A stretch of DNA of 64,000 nt from Phormidesmis priestleyi Ana (GTDB lineage: Bacteria > Cyanobacteriota > Cyanobacteriia > Phormidesmidales > Phormidesmidaceae), in assembly GCA_001314865.1 (NCBI GenBank), contig LJZR01000001.1:248001-312000 (forward strand), read 5' to 3'. Below, one piece after another: positions 26,444 to 35,656 of this stretch (its first letter is position 1; each line of letters opens with the position of its first letter). Under the pieces are notes generated by a model. That model did no database searches, was not told the origin of the DNA, and saw only the letters and a list, made by a program, of their open reading frames with translations. The position numbers and the translations under genes are program-made.

Positions 26444-27967
26444 CTAATCGAGAGCGTTATGACTCCATAAGGTCAGCCCGTTGATAGAACGAGTCGCAGG
26501 CGCTGCGGTTGCTAGCGAAATCAACAATCCTAATAAAACGGCGATAGGCGCAATAATTGCCGACTGCCAAATACCGGGAAAGTTCAAAGGCCAGGTGACC
26601 ACGCCTTCTACTGTTGTTGTGAGCCTAATGGCCTGTGCATTGAGCACGAGTAAAGCAACCGCTGCAACCGTTCCATAAAATGCGCCGGTTGCATTTACGC
26701 GAGGAATTAAAACGCCCATGAGAAAAAGACCTAGCAATGGGCCTAAAAACATGGTGGTATAGGTCACCAGGAAAGGGAGTAGGTCTTGCCCGGTAGAAGC
26801 CACATAAAAAGCAGAGGCCATTCCTACAATGCCCCATACAACAATGAGTATTTGGGCCATTTTTAAGGACTGGGTATCACTTCTTTCTGTGTTGGCATAG
26901 CGCTGATAAAAGTCTACCGTCATGCAGGTTGCAAGAGAATGCAGGGCGGAGTCGATAGAGGACATCGCAGCGGCAAAAATTGCGGCCACTAACAAACCGG
27001 ATGCGCCAATAGGCACATGATTAACAATAAAGTGAGATAAAATTCCGTCGGCGGCAATGTCGGCAGGTAAGTCACCGCTGTTGGCATAAAAACCAAACAA
27101 CAAAATGCCTAGTAGCAGAGTAGAAGCAACGCCAACAAATCCTGAGAACCAACCTAAGAGAATGGCTTTGCGTCCATCTTGAATCGTGGCGCAAGAGACA
27201 TATCGCTGTACAGACTGTTGGTTGGTTCCGGCAACGGCAAAAGCTAAGGTGCCGTAAGCGAGGAGGGCGGTGGGTAAGGTACGCACGTTACCGGGTTCCC
27301 AAGCGGTATTTATGATCGTCAGCTTGCCAGCCTCAGCAGCGCTGTTCCATAGCGCACTGAATCCGCCAGGGACGCCCTGAGTAGCGGCCCAAATACCGGC
27401 ACCAACACCGATAAAAATCATGCCGAATTGCAGCACATCTGTCCATACAACAGCGGCGATACCACCCGCAACGGTGTAAATAATAGAGACAACCCCAACG
27501 ATTAAAATCGCGAGCGATAAGGAGATCCCGGCAACCGTGGAGACTGCCAAGGCAGCGGCGTACAAAAGAGCACCCAAACGGGCAATTACAAATAGCAAAA
27601 AGCAAAACGCGCCGAGTGAGCGGGTTTTACCATCGAACCGACGCTCTAAGTATTCGTAAGCGGTGGTGAGGTTAAGCCCAACAAAGAAGGGTAGAAATAG
27701 AAAAATAACGAGCAAGTAGCCGATCAAATCGCCAAACTGGAGCTGAAGATAGAGTAAACCATTGTTATAGCCTTCGCCGGGGCCACCGAGGAGTGAGGCC
27801 GCTGAGAAAGAGGTGGCAATAATAGAGAATCCGATCGCCCACCAGGGTAGCTGCCGTGAGCCTCGAAAGTATTCGTCAGTAGTGCTTTGTTTGCGGCTAG
27901 CAGCGTAGCCAATCCAAAACAAAAGCAGGCCATATATGCCAACAATAATCCAATCTAAAGCGCCCAT
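26444..27967 (-). CDS. Sodium:solute symporter (SSS/SLC5 family)
   Basis: 507 residues with about 13 membrane helices. Family landmarks include the N-terminal YFRGSRQLPWWAIG, the Na+-site helix GFSIIATSFSAASLLGGPG, and YEYLERRFDGKTRSLGAF, GTNQQSVQRY and SSIDSALHSLATCMTVDFY. SSS carriers import sugars, amino acids, proline, organic acids or vitamins with Na+. The substrate cannot be read from sequence, and the gene stands alone. Start is ATG at 27967. Confidence 0.9.
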   Translation of the reverse strand: MGALDWIIVGIYGLLLFWIGYAASRKQSTTDEYFRGSRQLPWWAIGFSIIATSFSAASLLGGPGEGYNNGLLYLQLQFGDLIGYLLVIFLFLPFFVGLNLTTAYEYLERRFDGKTRSLGAFCFLLFVIARLGALLYAAALAVSTVAGISLSLAILIVGVVSIIYTVAGGIAAVVWTDVLQFGMIFIGVGAGIWAATQGVPGGFSALWNSAAEAGKLTIINTAWEPGNVRTLPTALLAYGTLAFAVAGTNQQSVQRYVSCATIQDGRKAILLGWFSGFVGVASTLLLGILLFGFYANSGDLPADIAADGILSHFIVNHVPIGASGLLVAAIFAAAMSSIDSALHSLATCMTVDFYQRYANTERSDTQSLKMAQILIVVWGIVGMASAFYVASTGQDLLPFLVTYTTMFLGPLLGLFLMGVLIPRVNATGAFYGTVAAVALLVLNAQAIRLTTTVEGVVTWPLNFPGIWQSAIIAPIAVLLGLLISLATAAPATRSINGLTLWSHNALD

Positions 27968-28088
27968 GGATTTTCCCTATTCTCTCAATAGACTGACGAC
28001 ATCATGCCACAGGAGGGAAACACAAAACCACTAAAATAATGTTTCCTCAGCCAGGAGAATGTTTTCAAACTGAACGATCAACTATAGC

Positions 28089-28124
28089 GATCAAATAACC
28101 GATCAAATAACCGATCAAATAACC
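28089..28124 (+). repeat. 12-bp tandem repeat in the menH leader
   Basis: Three exact copies of GATCAAATAACC, plus a partial GATCA, lie directly before the menH start codons, between divergent promoters. Confidence 0.85.
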
Positions 28125-28138
28125 GATCAGTGGTTGCC

Positions 28139-28975
28139 ATGATGCCCCGACAAAAAACAAAACATTGTACTTTTCACTATGCCGTGGCCGGTCGGCATAG
28201 TGACCCACCGTTGCTTGTGCTGCATGGCTTTTTAGGCAGTAGTGAAGACTTTGCAATGGTGTTGCCAACGCTCTCGACACGGTTTTACTGTATTGTGCCT
28301 GACTTGCCGGGTCACGGACAAACGACGACTCAAGCAGAAAGCGGCTATGAGTTTGAGGCGATCGCACAATCCCTCATCCATTTATTAGATGCGCTGGGCA
28401 TCTCTCAGTCGGCCCTGTTGGGCTATTCCATGGGGGGGCGTTTGGCCTTGTATCTGGTCTGCCACTTCCCTGAACGGTTTACGTATGGGGTGTTAGAGTC
28501 GGCCTCTGCGGGGCTAAAGACGGCCCAAGAGCGACAAGCAAGAATTGAAAAAGACAGGGCGATCGCCCGTGATCTTCAAACGCGACCCTTCACGGACTTT
28601 TTAGCTCAGTGGTATCGCAATCCTTTGTTTGCGAGCCTGCAAAACCACCCCGAGGCCTATGCGGCAATGTTGGCGCGGCGGCAGCAGAATCAGCCAGCGG
28701 CGCTAGCTAAGGTGCTGCAAGGATGCAGTACGGGGAGGATGCGATCGCTCTGGGACGCCTTGCCTGATATAAAGGTGCCGCTGTTACTGTTAGTCGGCCA
28801 GTTAGATGATAAGTTTGTTGCCCTCAACCAGGAGATGCTGGCAACAAGGGAACGCTCGCCGCTCACTCGCGTAAAAGCGATAGATCTAAAAGTGATAGAA
28901 AATTGCGGCCATAATCTTCATTTAGAAGCGCCCGATAGGTATGTGTGTAAGATAATTCAATGGTGCAGTGTGTGA
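28139..28975 (+). CDS. menH: Alpha/beta hydrolase, MenH-type SHCHC synthase
   Basis: 278 residues from ATG 28139; an adjacent ATG (28142) and an upstream GTG (28130) are alternatives. Hydrolase-fold landmarks: LLVLHGFLGSSEDF (HG oxyanion motif), PDLPGHGQT, nucleophile elbow GYSMGG with Ser97, LVGQLDDKF (Asp) and NCGHNLHLEAP (His). The HGFLG-x-x-x-DF and LPGHG pattern is that of MenH, which makes 2-succinyl-6-hydroxy-2,4-cyclohexadiene-1-carboxylate in the menaquinone/phylloquinone pathway. In cyanobacteria this feeds phylloquinone of photosystem I. Other small hydrolases look similar, so the assignment is probable. Confidence 0.8.
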   Translation: MMPRQKTKHCTFHYAVAGRHSDPPLLVLHGFLGSSEDFAMVLPTLSTRFYCIVPDLPGHGQTTTQAESGYEFEAIAQSLIHLLDALGISQSALLGYSMGGRLALYLVCHFPERFTYGVLESASAGLKTAQERQARIEKDRAIARDLQTRPFTDFLAQWYRNPLFASLQNHPEAYAAMLARRQQNQPAALAKVLQGCSTGRMRSLWDALPDIKVPLLLLVGQLDDKFVALNQEMLATRERSPLTRVKAIDLKVIENCGHNLHLEAPDRYVCKIIQWCSV

Positions 28976-29033
28976 GGCTTCCCCCCCTCTCTTTCATGAC
29001 GCTGCTCTGCCGATTCACTCCATTGCATTAGCT

Positions 29034-29852
29034 ATGATTATTCGCCATGACATCGATCCGAGCCTTTACCTGGCTGAGCCGACCCAATTTCCAGCCGTCG
29101 TCGTGGTCGATCGCTCTCAAGAAGAGATACAAATAGCCTATGACCAGATTGATGAATTGCTCAAACCCAGCTTGATACCGACTGCTCAAACGCCTGAATA
29201 TCGCGATCGCTGCGATGGCATGGGCATGTTAATTGCGCCTCACTGGATACTCACCGCAGCCCAGGTTGCAACAGAAATATCTTTAGAAACAAAAATTGAG
29301 TTTAATCATATTGCCTACTCGATTCAGCAAATCGTCTTGCATCCTCACTTTCTTAACGACAGCCTAGAGTACAACTTAGAGTACAGCTTAGAGAAAGACA
29401 TCGCCGAACACGATATTGCCCTCATTCGGCTCCATCAACCGGTTGAGGAGGTTGCGCCCTTACCCCTTTTTAACCAGACCAATGAGCAAGGCCAAGTGAT
29501 GACCTTTGTCGGAAAAGGAGATTTTGGCCATGGGTTAATTGGGCCAGATCAAATAGATGGGAAATTACGCATGGCGACAAATCGGGTTGAAAGCGTAGAT
29601 GAACAATGGCTTGTTTTTAAGTTTGACGCGCCGCCTGAAGGAACCGAGCGAGAGGGCATTGCCGGGCCAGGAGATAGTGGCGGGCCTGCGTTGGTAAATG
29701 TAGAGGGAGGATGGGCGATCGCAGGTATTCGATCTGGCCAACTCTCTCGCCTGCCCTCTGGCAAAAATATGGGCGAAGGCCACTATGGCGTGTGGGAATA
29801 TTACACCCGCGTTTCTCAATATTTAGACTGGATTAACGCTGTAGTGAGTTAG
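29034..29852 (+). CDS. Trypsin-like (S1) protein lacking the catalytic histidine
   Basis: 272 residues from ATG 29034; an earlier ATG at 28968 overlaps menH and adds a non-conserved tail. The chymotrypsin fold is recognisable: MLIAPHWILTAAQ, HDIALIRLHQP with Asp127, and GPGDSGGPAL with nucleophile Ser215, then GWAIAGIRSGQ. In active proteases the first block reads LTAAHC; here the histidine position is Gln77 (codon CAG). The charge relay is therefore incomplete and the protein may be a non-catalytic pseudoprotease. No signal peptide is visible. A 15-bp repeat encodes LEYNLEYSLE near residue 111. It starts about 60 bp after menH on the same strand. Confidence 0.8.
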   Translation: MIIRHDIDPSLYLAEPTQFPAVVVVDRSQEEIQIAYDQIDELLKPSLIPTAQTPEYRDRCDGMGMLIAPHWILTAAQVATEISLETKIEFNHIAYSIQQIVLHPHFLNDSLEYNLEYSLEKDIAEHDIALIRLHQPVEEVAPLPLFNQTNEQGQVMTFVGKGDFGHGLIGPDQIDGKLRMATNRVESVDEQWLVFKFDAPPEGTEREGIAGPGDSGGPALVNVEGGWAIAGIRSGQLSRLPSGKNMGEGHYGVWEYYTRVSQYLDWINAVVS

Positions 29853-30244
29853 AAATAACCAGTCCGGCATAGCAAGCTAAAGATAGCCAGTTAGAAATAC
29901 TTACGCGACATTTTCTACGCAGACAAGTGCGCAAAGGCGACAGAGTTGCCGTTACTCAATAATGACAAGTCGGATCGCTTCGCAGGGTTGCCGTTACTCA
30001 ATAACGACAAGTCGGATCGCTTCACAGGGTTCTCGTTACTCAGTAATGACTACCCTGTGAAGCCTTCAGAGAACCCTGCGAAGCCTTCAGAGAACCCTGC
30101 GAAGCCTTCAGAGAACCCTGTGAAGACTTCAGGGAACCCTGGAGCAAGTTTTTTGAATGTATGACATGGCTATCAGTCGCTGCTAAGGACGGCAAAACCT
30201 GCGTCCTCAAGCTGCTGCATCTCCCTGTTTGGCAGCCAAATTAG
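29853..30244. other. Gene-less interval dominated by a repeat cluster
   Basis: This interval lies between the convergent protease-like gene and coxC. Most of it is the nested repeat cluster at 29945-30136. The remaining flanks carry a second copy of GTTAGAAATA (near 29848 and 29890) and nothing else I can support. Confidence 0.7.
29945..30136. repeat. Composite cluster: two 42-bp direct repeats, four 21-bp repeats, mutually inverted
   Basis: Two 42-bp units (29945-29986, 29987-30028) are followed by a partial third and by four 21-bp units (30053-30136). The end of each 42-bp unit is the reverse complement of part of a 21-bp unit: GCTTCGCAGGGTT (29978-29990) pairs with AACCCTGCGAAGC (30072-30084 and 30093-30105), and the variant GCTTCACAGGG pairs with CCCTGTGAAG, a matched change. 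The cluster could fold into alternative hairpins. Confidence 0.88.
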
Positions 30245-30862
30245 CTACCAAAGATATAACAGAATAAACAAAATTATCCAGATCACATCCACGAAGTGCC
30301 AATACAGCTCCACCGCTTCAATGCCGAAATGACTCTCACTAGAATAGTGCTCCGGATTGCGGGCACGCCATAAAACCGCAACCATCAGCAGCAAGCCCAC
30401 AAATACATGCATGCCGTGAAAGCCTGTGAGCACATAAAAGGTGCTGGCAAAAAGATTATCGCGTAGGCCAAACTCTAAATTTGCATACTCATAGCCCTGA
30501 CCTAGCAAAAAGATCGCGCCCATGAGGGCAGTCACCCCAAACCAGGTTCTAACGCCAGCAATATCGTTCTTTTTTACAGCAGTGTCTGCCTTATGAATGA
30601 CAAAACTGCTAGAAATCAAGATCAACGAGTTAATCCCAGGCAGCAAAATCTCTAGCTCAGGCGTACCCGCCGGGGGCCATTCGACGGCGACCAGGCGAAA
30701 GGTGATGTAAGCAATAAACAAACCCATAAAGAGCATGCTTTCTGCGCATAAGAACACCAAAATGCCGAACATGCGATGGTCGGGATGCTCTTCATGGTGG
30801 CTAGCTGCGCCCTCTTGAGCAATATTAATCGTACTCTGGGCAGTGTCGATAGAACCTTGCAT
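30245..30862 (-). CDS. ctaE: Cytochrome c oxidase subunit III
   Basis: 205 residues with five membrane helices, as in the short bacterial subunit III. Family blocks include MFGILVFLCAESMLFMGLFIAYI, EWPPAGTP, LTGFHGMHVFVGLLLM and the C-terminal ELYWHFVDVIWIILFILLY. It is part of the aa3-type terminal oxidase and stabilises subunit I without redox centres. It is last in the minus-strand coxB-coxA-coxC set, 98 bp after coxA. Also named coxC. Confidence 0.96.
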   Translation of the reverse strand: MQGSIDTAQSTINIAQEGAASHHEEHPDHRMFGILVFLCAESMLFMGLFIAYITFRLVAVEWPPAGTPELEILLPGINSLILISSSFVIHKADTAVKKNDIAGVRTWFGVTALMGAIFLLGQGYEYANLEFGLRDNLFASTFYVLTGFHGMHVFVGLLLMVAVLWRARNPEHYSSESHFGIEAVELYWHFVDVIWIILFILLYLW

Positions 30863-30960
30863 GGTTTTTGGGGTTAAGTGGATGTTGGCAGGGTATTCGC
30901 TGGACTTTCGTTGGCGCTTTATCTGGCGCTTTATCTGGCCGCTCTTTAACAGCCGGTCAC

Positions 30961-32640
30961 CTATCCAGCCACCGGAGCTGGAACCGCATGCTCATACAGC
31001 TCTGCGGGATCTTCTTCAGCGATGTAGCCCAGGCCGTAGTCGTAAGGGCCAGTAGTGAGTACAGGTAGCTCTTCAAAGTTTTCAATATGGGGCGGAGAGA
31101 GCGTACGCCATTCCATTGTGAGCGCGCGCCAAGGGTTAGCGGGGGCTTTGGGGCCATAGCGCCAAGACCAAGCGGCGTTAATTAAAAAGGGAATGGTAGA
31201 CACCGCCATGATGTAAGAGCCAATCGTCGCCAGCACGTTGAGGTCAGTAAACTGAGGGTCGTAAAGGGCAATGCGACGGTTCATGCCCATGAGCCCTAGC
31301 TCATGCATGGGCATAAAGGTGAGGTTCATACCCACAAAGGTGAGTGCAAAGTGAACCCTGCCCCAAAATTCGTTAATCATATGGCCGGTCATTTTTGGGA
31401 ACCAGTGATACACGGCCATGAATACGCCAAATACAGATGCGCCGAACAGCACATAGTGGAAATGGGCAACGACAAAGTAGGTATCGTGAACATGAATATC
31501 GAAGGGAACAGCCGCGAGCATAACGCCGCTAATACCGCCAATTAAAAACAAAGCGATAAAACCCATGGCAAACAGCATGGCGCTGGTGAAGGCAATTTTG
31601 CCCCGCCACAAGGTCGCAACCCAGCCAAAAACTTTGATGCCGGTAGGAACCGCAATCACCATCGTGGTGATCATAAAGAACATGCGGAGCCAGGGCGGAG
31701 TGCCGCTGGTAAACATGTGGTGAGCCCACACGATCAGACCCAAAAAGCTGATCACAATAGAGGAGTAGGCGATCGCCCGATAGCCAAAAATCGGCTTACG
31801 CGCATGCACCGAAACCACCTCACTAATGGCGCCAAACAGCGGCAGCACGAAAATATACACCGCCGGGTGCGAGTAAAACCAGAACATATGCTGGTACACC
31901 ACCGGATTGCCGCCGCCTGTGGGGTTAAAGAAAGCCGTGCCTGCAAACAGGTCAAACGCGAGCAAAATCAAAGCCCCTGCCAACACTGGTGTACTGATCA
32001 AAATCAGCAGTGAGGTGGCAATCATCGCCCAGCAAAACAACGGCATATCTGTGAGTGACATGCTCGGCACTCGCATTTTGAGAATGGTGACCAAAAAGTT
32101 GAGCCCACCCAAAATAGAAGCGGTTCCGCCGATTAAAATGCTCATAATCCAAATGCCTTCGCCCAGCATGCCGGTCGTAAGGCTCAGCGGTGGATAGGAA
32201 GTCCACCCAGCAGTCGGCGGCTCAAAGAAAAAGCTGCCGATGAGCAATAGGCCAGAAGGCGGGATCATCCAAAAGGCGATCGCATTCAACCTTGGAAACG
32301 CCATATCCCGCGCCCCAATCATCAGGGGGATCAGGTAGTTTGCCAGGCCTGCGCCCGCTGGCACAATCCACAAAAACAGCATCACGGTGCCGTGCAGCGT
32401 CAGCAGCCCGTTATACACATCAGGCGTGACAATATCAGGCGCGGGCGTCGCTAGCTCGGTACGCATTACCGTAGCTAGGCTCCCCCCCACCAAATAAAAG
32501 AAAAAGGCAGTGACCAAGTATTGAATGCCAATCACCTTGTGGTCAGTACAAAAGGTGAAGTAGTCAGTCCATTTGCGCTCGTTACCCAAAAGCATCGGTA
32601 CGTCGGACGCTGGGGTTTTGGCTGCTGTAGTTACTGTCAT
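30961..32640 (-). CDS. ctaD: Cytochrome c oxidase subunit I
   Basis: 559 residues, twelve helices. Heme and copper ligands are visible in LLTLHGTVMLFLW (heme a His), YQHMFWFYSHPAVYIFVLP (His and the cross-linked Tyr region), WAHHMFTSG (CuB His pair) and VHDTYFVVAHFHYVLFG (heme a3 and heme a His). The WFYSHPEVY-type motif reads SHPAV, so the glutamate of the usual proton path is Ala here. The A-family alternative with nearby Tyr/Ser residues should be considered. It catalyses O2 reduction coupled to proton translocation in respiratory membranes. Flanked by coxB and coxC. Also named coxA. Confidence 0.96.
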   Translation of the reverse strand: MTVTTAAKTPASDVPMLLGNERKWTDYFTFCTDHKVIGIQYLVTAFFFYLVGGSLATVMRTELATPAPDIVTPDVYNGLLTLHGTVMLFLWIVPAGAGLANYLIPLMIGARDMAFPRLNAIAFWMIPPSGLLLIGSFFFEPPTAGWTSYPPLSLTTGMLGEGIWIMSILIGGTASILGGLNFLVTILKMRVPSMSLTDMPLFCWAMIATSLLILISTPVLAGALILLAFDLFAGTAFFNPTGGGNPVVYQHMFWFYSHPAVYIFVLPLFGAISEVVSVHARKPIFGYRAIAYSSIVISFLGLIVWAHHMFTSGTPPWLRMFFMITTMVIAVPTGIKVFGWVATLWRGKIAFTSAMLFAMGFIALFLIGGISGVMLAAVPFDIHVHDTYFVVAHFHYVLFGASVFGVFMAVYHWFPKMTGHMINEFWGRVHFALTFVGMNLTFMPMHELGLMGMNRRIALYDPQFTDLNVLATIGSYIMAVSTIPFLINAAWSWRYGPKAPANPWRALTMEWRTLSPPHIENFEELPVLTTGPYDYGLGYIAEEDPAELYEHAVPAPVAG

Positions 32641-32736
32641 AGGTTAGAGAGGTCAGCGGTGTCGGGATGGATTAATGAAAACTTGGGGAAAGAGAAAAAA
32701 GAACACTGAAATTAACTAGGACTTGATCCGACTTAT

Positions 32737-33819
32737 CTACGAACCCATTTCAAGGGAATGGTGCTCAGCATGAGGATAGTCAGCAGGAGAATAGTCGGTA
32801 TGATGAGTCTGTAATTCGGCCAAGCTCTCTGGCGCGATCGCGAGCTGCATCGGCTCCACAAAGTTGTTCAAATACTCAAGTTCGCTGCGGTCAGCCGGGG
32901 CCTTGGGCAGGTTTGCAATGGTGCGATCGCCCGCCGCCATCGCCGTCAAACGGCTATCGACCCAGGTTTGATATTCTTCAGGCGACTCCACAATAATTTG
33001 AGTTCGCATCCCGCCATGATAAGGCCCGCATAGCTCAGCGCAAACCACCGGGTAAGTACCCTCGCGAATCGCGGTAAACACCAATCGGGTATCTTGGCCC
33101 GGAATCATATCCTGCTTAATTCGAAACTCAGGCAACCAAAAAGCATGTAGCACATCCTGCGCGCCCAAGTTCAGCTCAACCGGCTGACTGACTGGAATAT
33201 GCAATTCGCCGTCAATAATGCCGTTGGGATAGCTAAAGATAAAAGCATATTGCAGCCCCTTCACATCAATCGAAAGCAGCGAACCTACTGCCGTGCCCGG
33301 AATCGCCCCCATACCAGCAGTTGCATCGGCCACCAATATGGCAGGCACCTCAGCAGTCGCATTGGCCGCATTCGTCATCAAAGGCATATCGCCCTCACCG
33401 GGGGCGTAAGCGACCTGAACCGATGACGAGGCCTCAGCTGGCGCCATATTGTGATTCATTAAATCGAGCCCACCCATACGGGTGTAAATGTCGAAGCTAT
33501 AGATAGAGATACCTAAAACAACGACTGCGGGGATCGCCGTCCAGACGATTTCCAGCGGAATATTGCCCTCTAAATGCTCACCATCGCCCATGTCGCCCTC
33601 TTTGCGACGAAAGCGAACAGCAGCCACCACAAGCGCACCCTCTACTAGCAAAAACAAACCGAAACCAATGGTCATCATCGTGTTGAATAGGCCATCTACG
33701 AGTTCTGCTTCAGCAGACGCCGCCACTGGCATCAGACCGTGATTTTGGCCATACCAGAGGCTGGCGAGGGTAACAAAAATACCGACTAAAAGAGTAACGA
33801 TAGAACTGGGAATGTTCAC
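32737..33819 (-). CDS. ctaC: Cytochrome c oxidase subunit II
   Basis: 360 residues. A membrane helix near the N-terminus (FVTLASLWYG) and a second near 40-65 are followed by a lumen-facing cupredoxin domain. The CuA site is complete: AFWLPEFRIKQDMIPG with its His earlier in the loop (VLHAFWLPE) and CAELCGPYHGGM near 260 (Cys, Cys, His, Met). It accepts electrons from cytochrome c6 or plastocyanin and passes them to subunit I. A Pro/Ala/Met-rich insertion (about 125-180) between the helices and the CuA domain makes it slightly longer than usual. First gene of the coxBAC operon. Also named coxB. Confidence 0.96.
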   Translation of the reverse strand: MNIPSSIVTLLVGIFVTLASLWYGQNHGLMPVAASAEAELVDGLFNTMMTIGFGLFLLVEGALVVAAVRFRRKEGDMGDGEHLEGNIPLEIVWTAIPAVVVLGISIYSFDIYTRMGGLDLMNHNMAPAEASSSVQVAYAPGEGDMPLMTNAANATAEVPAILVADATAGMGAIPGTAVGSLLSIDVKGLQYAFIFSYPNGIIDGELHIPVSQPVELNLGAQDVLHAFWLPEFRIKQDMIPGQDTRLVFTAIREGTYPVVCAELCGPYHGGMRTQIIVESPEEYQTWVDSRLTAMAAGDRTIANLPKAPADRSELEYLNNFVEPMQLAIAPESLAELQTHHTDYSPADYPHAEHHSLEMGS

Positions 33820-34655
33820 AGGTTTTCAATGCAAATCTAAAGAGATCTGTTGCTTTTGGTTGTTGAGTTTTGAGGCTTACGCGATGGATAAGGGAAATAA
33901 CGCTTCGCATCGCCTATACAAGGTAGCGTTCTTTCTATCGCTATGAATGATTTTTTAAGGGATGTTTTACGCTTTAACTTTTTCTACAGAATCCCCACAG
34001 ACTAACAAGAGACTTTATGAGTAAGGTCTTTTTTATAAGGCTTTGTTGACAAATCATTAAAAAATCTTCGGAGCGGTCGCCACATAGACGATTTAACAAA
34101 TAAAACCAAGTAAAACCAAGCGATTAGCAGTATAAAAAGGCTCTTTTTGAGGCTACTTATACTCATTAACGACCTATTAACAATGAGAGCTTTGCTTGAC
34201 ATAAATACACAATTTTTTTGTGTCAGTCGGCTATTTAGTTAGCCATTTAGCAATGCCCGCTACTGCCCTTCAATGGCCACTAATGGCCGCTAATGGCTGT
34301 CAGTGACTGCTAACGTGCCTATTTGCGCTTTTTGAATTGCCTTTAATTGCCTTTAATTGCCGCTGGGGGATAACAGAATGTTGCGTAATGTAAACACAAG
34401 CACGCCCTATTTGGAAGAAAATCTCTACAACAGGAGAATATTCATTTCCACGCGCTATATTCTCAATCGTAAAGAAGATTTTTGGGTAAAAAATAGACCC
34501 ACGCCAGAGGCCCACGCAAAAAATAAATCCATTTAAACTAGATCCAGAAGACAAAATCCAAGAATCTTTTGAAAACCCGAAAAGAAGCCGTAAGCAACCG
34601 TTTTGTTAAAGCGTTCGAGAGACTCGGCATTCAGTCCTTAAAAGCCATTCCTGAG
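33820..34655. other. Long AT-rich divergent interval between coxB and ctaA
   Basis: This 836 bp interval contains the promoters of the oxidase operon (minus) and of the heme A genes (plus). ACACAA/TTGTGT (34207-34222) flank a T-run and could form a small hairpin. AAAACCAAGT occurs twice near 34105. From 34270 to 34365 there are short direct repeats with cores AATGGCCGCT and CTTTAATTGC. Two open frames on the minus strand (34002-34202 and 34300-34554) have no recognisable content. A TTG frame extends ctaA back to 34569 but looks non-conserved. Confidence 0.6.
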
Positions 34656-35603
34656 ATGACCAATCCAAGCTTTTCTAGTGTTCCTTTCCCTAAAAGCGCC
34701 TCCGTTTTATCTAAGCGCGATTTCGCCCAAACCCTGATTCGGCGATGGGTTTGGAAAATGGTGATCGCAACCCTCGCCCTTATGGCCGTCGGCAGCGCTA
34801 CTCGCGTTATGAACGCCGGACTCGCCTGCCCCGACTGGCCACTGTGCTACGGCCAGCTAGTGCCGACCGCCCAAATGAATTTACAAGTGTTTTTAGAGTG
34901 GTTCCACCGGCTAGACGCTTCGCTGATTGGGCTCATGGCGATTGGACTAGTGGGATTGTGCGCCTGGTATCGACAAGTGCTGCCGACTTGGTTGCCTTGG
35001 GCCTCGTTAGGTGCGCTGTTTTTGATCGTAGTACAGGGACTATTAGGGGGCCTTACGGTCATTGAACTCCTCCGGTTTGACATTGTGACTGCGCACCTGG
35101 GCACAGCACTCCTGTTCTTTTGCGCGCTGCTCACGATTGGGACGGCGCTGCTGCCCTATCAGCCCACGGGCAACGCAGGCAAACTGCATTACTTAGGGCT
35201 GGCCGCAGCCGTGCTGGTGTACGGCCAAAGCATCATCGGTGGACTGGTAGGTTCTCGCTGGGCAGCGCATCAGTGCTTCGGGTTTTCTGACCTGTGCAGC
35301 GTTATGAACACTCACATCTTTGGCGTTGTCCCCCCTACCTTGGCAGTGCTGTTGCTGGTGTTGGTGGTTTGGCGCACGCCCGCTTTAAGTCCATGGCTAC
35401 GCGGACTGGCCAATACCGCAGGGCTGCTGGTCATCGCCCAAATAGGGCTCGGCGTTGCCACCTTCAAGCTGCGGCTGCAAGTAGAACCGCTCACAGTGGC
35501 TCATCAGTCAATCGGCGCGGCTTTGCTAGGTGCCCTGGTTTGCTTCACAGTGCTGTCGCTGCGTGACTTTCAAGCGCAGCGACTAGCCACGGCACAGAGC
35601 TAG
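34656..35603 (+). CDS. ctaA: Heme A synthase (COX15/CtaA)
   Basis: 315 residues from ATG 34656. An upstream TTG would add 29 basic residues with no membrane or family signal. Eight membrane helices carry the family motifs: [37 protein letters not shown] (heme-ligand His region), [27 protein letters not shown] and [12 protein letters not shown]. The cysteine pairs in the two loops are present. The enzyme oxidises the heme O methyl group to a formyl group, giving heme A for the oxidase encoded divergently. ctaB follows 53 bp downstream. Confidence 0.94.
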   Translation: MTNPSFSSVPFPKSASVLSKRDFAQTLIRRWVWKMVIATLALMAVGSATRVMNAGLACPDWPLCYGQLVPTAQMNLQVFLEWFHRLDASLIGLMAIGLVGLCAWYRQVLPTWLPWASLGALFLIVVQGLLGGLTVIELLRFDIVTAHLGTALLFFCALLTIGTALLPYQPTGNAGKLHYLGLAAAVLVYGQSIIGGLVGSRWAAHQCFGFSDLCSVMNTHIFGVVPPTLAVLLLVLVVWRTPALSPWLRGLANTAGLLVIAQIGLGVATFKLRLQVEPLTVAHQSIGAALLGALVCFTVLSLRDFQAQRLATAQS

Positions 35604-35656
35604 CAACAACACAGATTTCTCATACAAGTTTCTCAAGCAGAGCAATATTTAACACT

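Noticed and set aside
29946-30164. 72-codon frame with repeated LLNNDKS and KPSENP blocks
   Set aside because: TTG start, no ribosome-binding site; the repeat units are 42 and 21 bp, so a frame stays open by construction. Inverted pairing explains the sequence better.
34002-34554. Two small minus-strand frames upstream of ctaA
   Set aside because: No family, no ribosome-binding site, and AT-rich repeat sequence in a promoter region.
34569-34655. N-terminal extension of CtaA from a TTG codon
   Set aside because: 29 basic residues without family similarity; ATG 34656 gives the usual length.
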